This document shows, piece after piece, positions 24,993 to 33,309 of a stretch of 64,000 bases of DNA (position 1 is the stretch's first letter; every line of letters begins with the position of its first letter). The stretch covers positions 310,001 to 374,000 of the forward strand of contig NZ_JBFAKK010000004.1 of assembly GCF_040655735.1 (NCBI RefSeq). Direction: 5' to 3'. This stretch comes from Phytomonospora sp040655735 (GTDB lineage Bacteria > Actinomycetota > Actinomycetes > Mycobacteriales > Micromonosporaceae). The notes beneath the pieces are model-generated. The model did no database searches, had not been told where the DNA came from, and worked only from the letters and a program-made list of their open reading frames with translations. The translations under genes were made by a program, and so were the position numbers.

Positions 24993-26714
24993 ATGGCGAA
25001 CAACGGCGGTGACCGGGCCGAGGTGAACCGGGCCGCCACCGCGGGACTGGCCGACCTGCGACTCGGCGAGCTCCTCGACGAAGTCCGCGACCGGCTCGAC
25101 GAGATCGCCGAGACCCGCGACCGCCTGCAAGGGCTCATCGACGCGATCATCGCCGTCGGCGCCGGCGTCGAACTCGACTCCACTCTCCAGCGGATCGTCC
25201 AGGCCGCCGTCGAACTCGTCGACGCCCGCTACGGCGCACTGGGTGTCCTCGGGCCGCACGAAGGGCTCAGCGAGTTCGTCTACGTCGGCATCGACTCCGA
25301 GCAGCGCTCGCACATGGGCCATCTCCCCGAGGGCCGCGGCCTCCTCGGACTGGTCATCGACGACGCGCACCCCATCCGGCTGCCCGACCTGAGCGCCCAC
25401 GCCATGTCAGTCGGCTTCCCGGCCAACCACCCGCCCATGCACAGTTTCCTGGGCGCGCCGGTCCGGGTGCGCGACAAGGTCTTCGGGAACCTGTACCTGA
25501 CCGAGAAACGCGGCGGGACGGAGTTCACCGCCGACGACGAGATCGTCCTGGGAGCCTTGGCGGCGGCGGCCGGGTTCGCCGTGGAGAACGCCCGCCTCTT
25601 CGAGGAGACGAAACTTCGGCAGGGCTGGCTGGCCGCTTCTTCCGAAGTACGGTCCGAGTTGCTCTCCGGCGCTTCCACCGATGACGCCCTGCACCTGGTG
25701 GCCAGGCACGCCAAAGAGCTCTCCGGCGCCGACAGTGTCCTCATTCTGACCAGTCAGGACGGTTCCATCGGGGACCTCACCGTCCTGGCCAACGCCAGCG
25801 TGGCCAGTCGGCCACTCGTCGAGAAGGCGATGACCACACGCTCTCCCAAACTGCTCGCCGTCGCGCGCACCGGCGAGCCGCTGTCCGTCTGTGATCTCAG
25901 GGGTCTGCTCGACGGGGACCTCAGCGATCACGACGAGGTTCTCGGTTCGGCCGTGGCGGTACCTCTGCGGTCCGCGCAAGGCGTCAGCGGTGTCCTGCTG
26001 GCCATCCGGGAGAAAGGCGGGAGGCCCTTCGACGCCGAACAGGTCCCCGTGCTGGCCTCCTTCGCCGACCAGGCGGCGCTGGCACTGGAGGCCGCCGACC
26101 GGCAACAGGCGCAGCGGCTCCTCGACGTCTTCGCCGACCGTGACCGCATCGCCAGCGACCTCCACGACCAGGTCATCCAGCGCCTCTACGCCGTCGGCAT
26201 GAGCCTGCAGGGAACCGCGCGCCGCATCAGCGACCCGGAAGTCCGCGAGCGCATCGACGCAGCGGTCGAGCAGCTCGACCACACCGTCCGCGACATCCGG
26301 GGTTCCATCTTCGACCTGCACTCCACCGGCGACGAGGCGGGCAGCCTGCGGCGCCGGCTCCTCGACATCGTCACCGAACGCACCGCCGACACCGAAGTCA
26401 CCTGCTCGGTGCGCATGTCGGGCGCGGTCGACACGATGGTCCCGCCTTCCATCGGAGCCCACGCCGAAGCGGTACTTCGGGAAGCCGTCAGCAATGTCAT
26501 CCGCCACGCGGGCGCTTCCTCGGTGACCGTCACGATCGACGTCACCGAGGACTTGACCATCGACGTCCGCGACGACGGGCGCGGGCTGCCCGGGGACATC
26601 GCGCGCAGCGGCCTGGCCAACCTCGCCGAACGCGCCGAGTCCTTCGGCGGTCACCTCACCGTCGCCGGCGACAGTGGAGGAACACGACTCACGTGGCGGG
26701 TGCCCTTGCCTTAG
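24993..26714 (+). CDS. DevS/DosS-like GAF-GAF sensor histidine kinase
   Basis: The 573-residue kinase (ATG after GGGAG) has GAF-A (about 55-205), GAF-B (about 225-370), a HisKA_3 dimerisation helix with DLHDQVIQRLYAVGMSLQG (phospho-acceptor His391) and a HATPase domain with AVSNVIRHAGASS and DDGRGLPG. GFPANHPPMHSFLGAPVRVRD in GAF-A aligns with DosS/DosT, where the His of the HPPM motif is the proximal haem ligand (here His146), so oxygen or redox sensing by haem is possible. No membrane segment is present. The expected DevR partner immediately downstream exists only as a fused stump. Confidence 0.88.
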   Translation: MANNGGDRAEVNRAATAGLADLRLGELLDEVRDRLDEIAETRDRLQGLIDAIIAVGAGVELDSTLQRIVQAAVELVDARYGALGVLGPHEGLSEFVYVGIDSEQRSHMGHLPEGRGLLGLVIDDAHPIRLPDLSAHAMSVGFPANHPPMHSFLGAPVRVRDKVFGNLYLTEKRGGTEFTADDEIVLGALAAAAGFAVENARLFEETKLRQGWLAASSEVRSELLSGASTDDALHLVARHAKELSGADSVLILTSQDGSIGDLTVLANASVASRPLVEKAMTTRSPKLLAVARTGEPLSVCDLRGLLDGDLSDHDEVLGSAVAVPLRSAQGVSGVLLAIREKGGRPFDAEQVPVLASFADQAALALEAADRQQAQRLLDVFADRDRIASDLHDQVIQRLYAVGMSLQGTARRISDPEVRERIDAAVEQLDHTVRDIRGSIFDLHSTGDEAGSLRRRLLDIVTERTADTEVTCSVRMSGAVDTMVPPSIGAHAEAVLREAVSNVIRHAGASSVTVTIDVTEDLTIDVRDDGRGLPGDIARSGLANLAERAESFGGHLTVAGDSGGTRLTWRVPLP

Positions 26715-26986
26715 GAGGCGCGTGGTCGTCCGCCGGATCGCAGACGCGTGAGGAGCACAGCGGCCTGGGTGCGGCGCCGCATGCCGAGTTTGGCCAGCAG
26801 GTGGGAGACGTAGTTCTCGACGGTCTTCTCGGGGGCGACGTGGCTGGGGATGCCGCCGGGGAAGGAGAACTGGCGGAACAGGCGGGTCATGCCGGCCTCG
26901 TCGCGGCTGATGGCGGGGTAGACCTCGCTGTAGGTGCCTTCCAGCCAGGTGTTGGCCACGATCGCGGGGCCACCGTGACCGGGGCC
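26711..26986 (-). pseudogene. In-frame chimera: phosphoketolase fragment joined to DevR C-terminal helix-turn-helix
   Basis: On the minus strand, 26986-26828 encodes a conserved internal piece of D-xylulose-5-phosphate phosphoketolase (GPGHGGPAIVANTWLEGTYS, DEAGMTRLFRQFSFPGG, IPSHVAPE). Without a frame break it continues at 26827 as KTVENYVSHLLAKLGM-RRRTQAAVLLTRLR, the recognition helix and tail of a LuxR-type DevR/DosR response regulator. The receiver domain, the first half of the DNA-binding domain and nearly all of phosphoketolase are missing. Upstream it runs into a pentanucleotide repeat. The join VAPE/KTV is where the two proteins locally resemble each other, suggesting a deletion between neighbouring genes. 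Non-functional. Confidence 0.85.
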
Positions 26987-26990
26987 GGTC

Positions 26991-27019
26991 CGGCTCGGCT
27001 CGGCTCGGCTCGGCTCGGA
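26991..27019. repeat. Pentanucleotide tandem repeat (CGGCT)n
   Basis: Five copies of CGGCT plus a partial copy lie at the upstream edge of the phosphoketolase fragment. Such slippage-prone DNA is a plausible deletion endpoint. The following 27020-27208 shows no recognisable gene. Confidence 0.75.
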
Positions 27020-27208
27020 CCTTGTACCCGGGTGCTCGCTCGCGGACTCGCGGGACGCTTCCGCAGGAGGTGGCTCACGAAGGCCCGGAGCGGACCGCCG
27101 GCGATCGGGCGTGCGGTCGGGGCCCGGTTGCATCCGCTGCTCTGGACCGGTAGCGGCGTGTGGAGAACTTCCTCGGCCGGGGATAGGCCCGAGCGGTCCG
27201 AGCCGGTG

Positions 27209-27379
27209 ATGTTCGGCTCCTACGATGTCGCCTTGGAGTACCAGCGGCGAGATGCCGGAAGCGGAAAGCCGGTGAATTGCGGATTGAACGCGAGATCGGT
27301 GGACGGCGTGATCTGTCTCTACGTGATCATCGGCGACCTGGACAACGGTGACCTCTACTCGCTCCGCAAGGAGCCCTGA
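27209..27379 (+). CDS. Small hypothetical ORF (56 aa), uncertain
   Basis: An ATG at 27209 opens 56 codons (MFGSYDVALEYQRR to LYSLRKEP). The composition is protein-like rather than antisense-like (VICLYVIIGDLDNGDLYSL) but there is no convincing ribosome site, and the frame is open further upstream. It may be the tail of a decayed larger gene next to the DevR/phosphoketolase scar. Function unknown. Confidence 0.35.
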   Translation: MFGSYDVALEYQRRDAGSGKPVNCGLNARSVDGVICLYVIIGDLDNGDLYSLRKEP

Positions 27380-27431
27380 TCAGGCGACGGCGCGAACCCA
27401 GGCCCCGCTTTCCGCAGCGCGCCCCCATCGA

Positions 27432-29150
27432 TCAGTTCGAGCGGAGCCCCCCGCCGTACAGCGCAAGTCGCGGCGAGGGGTTGTGCACACCGCGGGGGCG
27501 GTATCCGAGCCGGTCGGACAGGCCGGCCAGGTCGCACAGGTACCAGAGGATCGCCAGCCACATCTCGGTGCCCTGGAGGCCGGGAGTGGACTCGGGGCGT
27601 GCTCCGGCGGTGGGCGACGGCGCGGCGAAGCCGAAGCCTTCGTTCGGCGTCCATTGCTCGAGCAGGTGGGGGATGAGAACGGTCGCCCGTGATCGCACCT
27701 CTTCGGCTCGGTAGCCGGTGTGGCGGGTGATCCAGAGGGGGTAGGCGATGTCGAGGACGTTGCAGGCGTTGAGGTTTTCGGGGGCGAAGCGGGTGGCGTC
27801 GTGGAGGTGGCGCAGCACCGTGTCGATGACGCGTTCAGGGTAAGGGACGGGTATGCCGAACTGGCCGAACGTGCCGCGTGTCGCCCGGTACCAGCCGTTG
27901 ACCGCCGGCAGGAGGTCACCGTGGTCGACGCGGCCCCACATCCCGGTGCCGGGATCGACGCGCGTCATCATCCAGCCCAGCAGTGCCTCTTCGCAGCCGG
28001 TGGGGTTGCCGTGGCCGTTGAGCCGGTTCCAGGTCATGGCGGTGCCGAGGGCGTCGATCTGCGACCCGGCCTCCCAGGGGTTCTCCGACCAGCGGAGTCC
28101 GTCGAGCCAGGCGACCAGCGTCTCCGGAGTCCGCGCCGGGCTCAGGGAGATGGGGAAGGGGAACGCACTGCCGAGCAGGTCGAGGGCGTATCCGACGCTG
28201 AGGGCGTGGTAGGCGGCGGTCCCGTTGTCGAGACTCAGGGGACCGTCGTTCTCGTCGAGCTGCCCGACCAGTCCTGACGCGGGGTCCTGCCAGGATCGCA
28301 GGCGGGCGACCTGTTCTTCCGCCGGCAGTTGTTCCGGCGGGCCGCCGAGGAGCAGGTCGGCGATCTCGACGGCGTCGCACTGGGCCCGCACCGTCGCCTG
28401 GACGCCCGGTCGGTCGGCGAACCGGGCGGTGGCGGGGTTCCAGCGGCGATCGAGCAACGTGGTGGCCTCGCGCCGTGCACGGCCGGCGAAGGCGGCGACG
28501 GCCTCGCCGAGGCCGTCGCGGGTGGAATCGGGGCGCAGGCGCGGGACACGCCATTTCAGGACCCTGGCGGGATTGCCGCCGACGATCGCTCCGGCCGGCA
28601 CGTCCTTGGTGACCACCGCACCCGCCGCCAGGACGGAGTGGCTCCCGACCCGGACGCCGTCGAGAACGATGACATGCGAGCCGACCCACACATCGTCCCC
28701 GACGGTGATGCCCCGCGCGGTGATTCCCTGGCTGATCACGGTCGCCTCGGGGTCGCCGATGTCGTGGTTGAAAGCGATGATCGAGGTGTGGGCACCGATC
28801 CGCACACCGTCGCCGATGGAGATCTCCCCGCGCACGACGGTGTAGGGGTTGATCGTGGCGTCGTCGCCCATGGTGATGTCGCCGCTGAGGTAGGCGCCGG
28901 CGGCGATGTAGCTGCGGTCGCCCAAGCGCAGACGGTCGTTCTGGATCGCGGCGAGAGGCGACACGAAGCAGTCGGCGCCGAAGACGTAGCCGCGCTTCGA
29001 CCGCAGGGCGGCCTGCAGTTCGAGCTGCCGCGCTCGCTCCTCAGGAGAGGCGGACTCCCAGAAGGACCACGGTGAGAAGTCGAAGTGGTTCTCCTCGTAC
29101 GGGAGGGAGGCCGACGTGAGGCTCCCACCCGAGTCCGTGCCGGTACCCAT
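27432..29150 (-). CDS. Left-handed beta-helix acyltransferase fused to a C-terminal helical (alpha/alpha-toroid-like) domain
   Basis: The ATG at 29150, with GGGAGG upstream, gives 572 residues. Residues about 55-200 are hexapeptide repeats of a LacA/maltose-acetyltransferase-type domain (GDDATINPYTVVRG, GDGVRIGAHTSI, FNHD with the expected catalytic His129, GDDVWVGSHVIVLDG, VLAAGAVVTKDVPAGAIVGG-NPARVL). From about 210 to 572 a Trp- and helix-rich domain follows (LRSWQDPASGLVG, DNGTAAYHALSVGYALDLLG, GCEEALLGWMMTRVDPGTGMWG) resembling terpene-cyclase or glycosidase-type toroids. It probably O-acetylates a sugar or polyol and recognises it with the toroid. The fusion is unusual. Confidence 0.78.
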   Translation of the reverse strand: MGTGTDSGGSLTSASLPYEENHFDFSPWSFWESASPEERARQLELQAALRSKRGYVFGADCFVSPLAAIQNDRLRLGDRSYIAAGAYLSGDITMGDDATINPYTVVRGEISIGDGVRIGAHTSIIAFNHDIGDPEATVISQGITARGITVGDDVWVGSHVIVLDGVRVGSHSVLAAGAVVTKDVPAGAIVGGNPARVLKWRVPRLRPDSTRDGLGEAVAAFAGRARREATTLLDRRWNPATARFADRPGVQATVRAQCDAVEIADLLLGGPPEQLPAEEQVARLRSWQDPASGLVGQLDENDGPLSLDNGTAAYHALSVGYALDLLGSAFPFPISLSPARTPETLVAWLDGLRWSENPWEAGSQIDALGTAMTWNRLNGHGNPTGCEEALLGWMMTRVDPGTGMWGRVDHGDLLPAVNGWYRATRGTFGQFGIPVPYPERVIDTVLRHLHDATRFAPENLNACNVLDIAYPLWITRHTGYRAEEVRSRATVLIPHLLEQWTPNEGFGFAAPSPTAGARPESTPGLQGTEMWLAILWYLCDLAGLSDRLGYRPRGVHNPSPRLALYGGGLRSN

Positions 29151-29528
29151 GCGACCGCGACCTCCCGCTGAGGAATTCGAAACCCGAACCGCCACAGTAG
29201 GCGCGCGGTGTGGAAAGCGCTATCAGGGGGCGCGGGCTTCCCACTGGGACGCACGCGACTCCCAAGACGGGGATCTGGATCACGGCCCGCAGCTCGACGG
29301 TGTCCGCGACGTCGCGCGGGGGCGGCCGCCCACCCGCTTTCATCGCGAACTACCGGACGCCACCGCGCTGGTCGGGGGAGTATCCGGCTTAGACCCCGGC
29401 GCACGGCCGGACCCCGCGACCACCGCCACAAGGAACTTTCCCCCGCGATGTCGAGAACACATCGGCGGCTCCGTCCCCGGTACAACAGCGGCCACGACCG
29501 GCCGCGCGACGAAGGAGAAGCACCAGCA
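29151..29528. other. Divergent intergenic region without a recognisable gene
   Basis: 378 bp separate the acyltransferase (-) from the VOC gene (+). I see the ribosome sites of both (GGGAGG and GAAGGAGAAG) and no protein-like ORF. It should hold two divergent promoters, but no -35/-10 pair is convincing. Confidence 0.5.
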
Positions 29529-29966
29529 ATGAGCGTCCAGATGCATCACGTCGGCGTCGTCGTCAACGACCTCGACGCCGCCATCGCGTTCTTCACCGCA
29601 CTCGGCATGGAGCTGGAGGGCGAGGCCCCGATCGAGGGGTCGTGGGTGGACCGGATCAACAACCTGGAGGGCATCCGCCTCGACATCGCGATGATGAAGA
29701 CCCCCGACGGCGAGGCCCGGCTCGAACTGACGAAGTTCCACTCCCCGGCACTGGTCAGCACCGAGCCGGAGATCGCCCTCGGCAACAAACTGGGCCTGCG
29801 CACCCTCATGTTCTCCATCGACGACCTCGACGCCACCCTCGCGGCCCTGCGCACGCACGGCGGGGAGCCCGTCGGCGAGGTGGTCCAGTACGAGAACCTC
29901 TACCGGATCTGCTACGTCCGCGGGCCCGGCGGGGTCATCGTCGCGCTGGCCGAGCAGATCTCCTGA
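29529..29966 (+). CDS. VOC-superfamily (glyoxalase-fold) protein
   Basis: The ATG at 29529 follows GAAGGAGAAG. The 145-residue protein has the paired beta-alpha-beta-beta-beta modules of the vicinal-oxygen-chelate fold: HHVGVVVNDLDAAIAFF with the first metal His, and at the end GGVIVALAEQ with a possible acidic ligand nearby. It could be a lyase, isomerase or dioxygenase, and the substrate is unknown. The PNPOx-like gene follows 40 bp downstream, so they are probably one operon. Confidence 0.85.
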   Translation: MSVQMHHVGVVVNDLDAAIAFFTALGMELEGEAPIEGSWVDRINNLEGIRLDIAMMKTPDGEARLELTKFHSPALVSTEPEIALGNKLGLRTLMFSIDDLDATLAALRTHGGEPVGEVVQYENLYRICYVRGPGGVIVALAEQIS

Positions 29967-30006
29967 GCTCGGCGCCGACCGACAACGAGACGGGAGGAGC
30001 ATCACC

Positions 30007-30507
30007 GTGCGACCCGACGAGATCACCGAGGTCCTGAACCGGCCCGGCAGCCGCGAACTGCCGGCCCGCGACCTGACCCGCCTGGCCTACATCGCCAAGG
30101 ACGGCACGCCCCGCAACATTCCGATCGCGTTCGTCTGGAACGGCTCGGAGATCGTCATGTGCACCGCGAAGAACGCCCCGAAGCTCTCGGCCTTGCGCGA
30201 CAATCCGGCGGTCGCCCTGACGATCGACACCGAGGTGCATCCGCCCAAGATCCTGCTCATCCGAGGGCGGGCCGAGCTGGACTTCGTCGACGGGATCCCC
30301 GACGAGTACCTCAGCGCGACCAGCACCTACGAGATGACGCCGGAGCAGCGGGTCGAGTGGGAGGTGGAGGTGCGCTCGCTCTACCACGACGGCATGGTCC
30401 GGATCGTGGTCACGCCGACCTGGGCGAAGCTGATCGACTTCGAGACGACCTTGCCGAGCGCGGTCGAGGAGCTCATCCGGCGGCGAGAGGAGCGCCGGGT
30501 CGGGTGA
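30007..30507 (+). CDS. Pyridoxamine 5'-phosphate oxidase-like (split beta-barrel) flavoprotein
   Basis: The GTG start at 30007 has GGGAGGAG upstream. The 166-residue product has LTRLAYIAKDGTPRNIPIAFVWNG and KNAPKLSALRDNPAVALTID, typical of the PNPOx/F420-binding split barrel (residues about 20-75), then WAKLIDFETTLPSA. Proteins of this type bind FMN or F420 and reduce or oxidise small molecules. The exact cofactor is not decided by sequence. It is co-oriented with the VOC gene. Confidence 0.83.
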   Translation: MRPDEITEVLNRPGSRELPARDLTRLAYIAKDGTPRNIPIAFVWNGSEIVMCTAKNAPKLSALRDNPAVALTIDTEVHPPKILLIRGRAELDFVDGIPDEYLSATSTYEMTPEQRVEWEVEVRSLYHDGMVRIVVTPTWAKLIDFETTLPSAVEELIRRREERRVG

Positions 30508-30822
30508 GCCTGCGCGGGGGCGGGTTCCGGGGACGCCGTGACCCGACCGTAGCCCGGCCTTCGGTGACCGTCCCCACCGAATCCCCGAACCGCCCGGACT
30601 CGTCCTTCGCCTCCCATAGGCTGAATACATGGAGTCTCGTCACCCGATATCGGGAGACGCCCGGCCTCCCGAACCGCCGGGTGCGACCGCCTCTCCGAGG
30701 TGGCCGAGCGACCATGGCGCATCTCCCACCCGCCTCGCCCCGCTCCGGGGCCGGCGCCGCGAGCCGACGGTGAGGCTCCTTTTCGTTCGGGTATCCCGCA
30801 GTGAGCAGAAGAGGGAGCCATC
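30508..30822. other. Intergenic region, no gene recognised
   Basis: The 315 bp contain a perfect 12-bp palindrome CCCGATATCGGG near 30642-30653 and some GC-rich hairpins, but no convincing ORF or RNA gene. A stretch near 30693-30730 superficially resembles a tRNA D-arm but cannot be folded into a cloverleaf. Confidence 0.5.
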
Positions 30823-31065
30823 ATGATCACGATCAGGGACGTAGCCGAGGAGTTCGCCCGCAAGAGCGGCGACTCGATGGACACCGCGCTGACCGTCGTC
30901 ACCGCCCAGGCCGCGCGCCTCGGCGTCGACACCGGCGGGGTGGTGCGCGCCCCGGACCTCGACCTCGGCGACACCGCCGAACGCGTCCGGGAAGTGTGCC
31001 TCTCGGCGGCCGACTGGGAGTCGCAGGGCGCCTCCCGCTACGGGCCGGGGACCGGCCCGCTGTAG
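30823..31065 (+). CDS. Small hypothetical protein (80 aa)
   Basis: The ATG at 30823 is preceded by GAGGGAG. The product starts MITIRDVAEEFARKSGDSMD and is helical in its first half (TALTVVTAQAARLGVDTGG), acidic overall and without membrane segments. No family is recognised. Its last 28 bp overlap the 3' end of the convergent histidine kinase gene. Confidence 0.6.
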   Translation: MITIRDVAEEFARKSGDSMDTALTVVTAQAARLGVDTGGVVRAPDLDLGDTAERVREVCLSAADWESQGASRYGPGTGPL

Positions 31066-32597
31066 GAGACCCGGGCCCTCGCCGAGGGCAGGGTCACCAC
31101 GAAGCAGGCACCGGTCAGTTCCAGCGGCTCGTCGGCGACGACGTGTCCGCCCAGGCCGGTGACCAGGTCGCGGACGATCGCAAGGCCCAGTCCGCTCCCG
31201 CCGCTGTCGCGGCCGCGCGCGTCGTCGAGCCGGGTGAAGCGCTCGAAGACACGTTCGCGGTCGGCGGCGGGAATTCCCGGGCCGTCGTCCTCGACGACCA
31301 GGGTGACCGTGTCGTCCTCGTCGCCGACGACCACGCTCACGGCTATCACGCCGTCGGCGTGGCGCTCGGCGTTGTCGAGAAGATTGCGCAGGATCCTGGC
31401 GACGGTGGGTTCGTCGCCGGGGACGGTCGCGGGGGTGTCGGCCTCGGCCTGGTAGACGAGGCTCCCATCCCCGAGGTGGCGGCGCTCGGCGATCTGCTCG
31501 GCGGCCGGTCCGGACAAGTCCACTGTGGACTGGGTGTCCACCGGCGCGTCGTCGAGCCGGGCGAGGAGCAGCAGGTCGTCGGTGAGGGCCTGAAGCCGGA
31601 TCGCGTCCTCCAGCAGGCCTTCGGCGCGTTCCCGCCAGTCGGTGTCGTCCTCGTATCGCAGACCGATTTCGACGGCGTTGCGCAGGCCGGCGATGGGGCT
31701 GCGCAGTTCGTGGGAGGCGTCGGCGACGAACTCGCGCTGCCGCGCCAGCGCGTGGGCGAGACGATCGAGGGTGTCGTTGGTCGTCCGGGCGAGCCGGCTG
31801 ATCTCGTCGTCGCCCGTGGGGACCGAAACGCGGTGATCGGTCTCGCGGGCGTTGATGGCCGCCATGGTGCGGCGGATGCGCTCGACGGGCCGCAGCGCGT
31901 GACCGGTGACCAGCCAGGCGATCCCGGCGACGAAGAGGACCAGCAGCGGGACGCCGAAGCCGAGCGCGCGGTCCAGCACGGCGACGGCCGCGTCGGCTTC
32001 CTCGGACGAGGCGAGCACCCACACCGACAGCACCGATGGCTCCCCGTCGTCGGCGGCCTCGGGGTGTCCGGCCGGGTGCGTGGAGACGGTCGTGTAGGCG
32101 GCATCGACCGGCTCGCCGGGAGCTCCGCCGGGTTCGAGGAAGTTCCCGGAGACGTCGCTCCAGAACACGACCTCGACGGTCTCGTCGCCCGAGACGGAGT
32201 CCCCGTCGATCTGGGGGATCGCGTACATGTGGAAACCGACGGTGAACGGCGTGCGGATCGTGTCCTCCCGGGGAACCAGGATGTCGCCGTCCCGCACGTT
32301 CTGCGGCGAGTGGCTCAGCACCGGCGCGAAGCGGGCTCCGGCCATGAACCAGCTTCCGTCGGCGGTCAGGGCGATCCACCAGACCTCGCTCTGCTTGGGG
32401 AAAGCCGAGGCGACGGAGGTCCCGGTCGCGGCGAACTCGGCGGCGATCGCCTGTGAGTCGGCGACGGCCTGTGCCCGCGCGGTGTCCATCATGGACTCGT
32501 GGACGTGGCCGCGCAGCCACAGCGCTCCGCCGCCGAAGGCGATCAGGGCCGCCAGCGCCGTCCCGAGGAACGCCCGCACCCGCACCGACCTAAGCAT
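31038..32597 (-). CDS. Two-component sensor histidine kinase
   Basis: Its ATG (32597) overlaps the stop of the response regulator gene by 8 bp, so translation is coupled. The 519-residue protein has a membrane helix at about 8-28, an extracytoplasmic sensor (30-210), a second helix (FGVPLLVLFVAGIAWLVTG, 214-232), HAMP (about 233-285), HisKA with DASHELRSPIAGLRNAVEIG (His296) and HATPase with RNLLDNAERH and VEDDGPGIP. It is an OmpR-class partner kinase. The sensed signal is unknown; the sensor domain has paired Trp residues (VWWIAL) but no known motif. Confidence 0.9.
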   Translation of the reverse strand: MLRSVRVRAFLGTALAALIAFGGGALWLRGHVHESMMDTARAQAVADSQAIAAEFAATGTSVASAFPKQSEVWWIALTADGSWFMAGARFAPVLSHSPQNVRDGDILVPREDTIRTPFTVGFHMYAIPQIDGDSVSGDETVEVVFWSDVSGNFLEPGGAPGEPVDAAYTTVSTHPAGHPEAADDGEPSVLSVWVLASSEEADAAVAVLDRALGFGVPLLVLFVAGIAWLVTGHALRPVERIRRTMAAINARETDHRVSVPTGDDEISRLARTTNDTLDRLAHALARQREFVADASHELRSPIAGLRNAVEIGLRYEDDTDWRERAEGLLEDAIRLQALTDDLLLLARLDDAPVDTQSTVDLSGPAAEQIAERRHLGDGSLVYQAEADTPATVPGDEPTVARILRNLLDNAERHADGVIAVSVVVGDEDDTVTLVVEDDGPGIPAADRERVFERFTRLDDARGRDSGGSGLGLAIVRDLVTGLGGHVVADEPLELTGACFVVTLPSARARVSYSGPVPGP

Positions 32598-33264
32598 CGG
32601 CGACCATGCGGTAGCCGACGCCGCGGACGGTCTCGATGGTGTTGCGCCCGAAGGGGACGTCGAGTTTGCGGCGCAGCGAGCGCACGTAGACCTCGACGAT
32701 GTTGACGTCGCCGGCGTAGGCGTGATCCCAGACCTCGTCGATGATGTCGGCCTTGGCGACGACCTCGCCCCCGTGCCGGGCGAGGGCCTCGGCGACGGCG
32801 AACTCCTTGGCGGTGAGGCGCACGTCGGCAGCTCCGCGCCGGCAGCGTTTGCTGACCGGGTCGAGCCACAGGTCGCCGACCCGCAGCGCGATGGGCCGCA
32901 CCGCCCCGCCGCGCCGCAGGAGGGCGCGCAGCCGGGCGACGAGGACCACGTAGGAGAAGGGTTTCGACAGGTAGTCGTCGGCTCCGGTGTCGAGGGCCTC
33001 GGCCTCGTCGTACTCGCCGTTCTTGGCGGTGAGCATGAGGATCGGGACCTCGCTGCCGTCGCGGCGCAGGTGTTCGCAGACCAGGTATCCGTTGAGGCCC
33101 GGCAGCATGATGTCGAGGATGACGGCCGCGTACGGGTACGCACGGGCCGTCTCGAGCCCTTCGAGTCCATTATGGACGACGTCGACGGCGTAGCCCTCCT
33201 TGCGCAGCCCGGTCGCCAGGGTGTGCGCGAGTCTTCGCTCGTCTTCGACCATCAGCAGCCGCAT
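32590..33264 (-). CDS. OmpR-family response regulator
   Basis: The 224-residue protein starts MRLLMVEDERRLAHTLATGL, with the acidic pocket at Glu7-Asp8, the phospho-acceptor Asp51 in ILDIMLPG, and the conserved Thr/Lys (MLTA, YLSKPF). The C-terminal winged helix (about 130-224) includes LTAKEFAVAEAL and RRKLDVPFGRNTIETVRGVGYRM. It forms an operon with the downstream kinase. The MFS gene on the same strand ends upstream at 33310 and is probably a separate unit. Confidence 0.92.
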   Translation of the reverse strand: MRLLMVEDERRLAHTLATGLRKEGYAVDVVHNGLEGLETARAYPYAAVILDIMLPGLNGYLVCEHLRRDGSEVPILMLTAKNGEYDEAEALDTGADDYLSKPFSYVVLVARLRALLRRGGAVRPIALRVGDLWLDPVSKRCRRGAADVRLTAKEFAVAEALARHGGEVVAKADIIDEVWDHAYAGDVNIVEVYVRSLRRKLDVPFGRNTIETVRGVGYRMVADA

Positions 33265-33309
33265 GCCCACCAGTATCACCGGGTCGCGCGGGGGCTCCTG
33301 AAATCCGTT

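Noticed and set aside
30690..30775. tRNA-like segment (GAGGTGGCCGAGCG)
   Set aside because: It resembles a D-arm, but no acceptor stem, anticodon stem or TTCGA-type T-loop can be formed around it.
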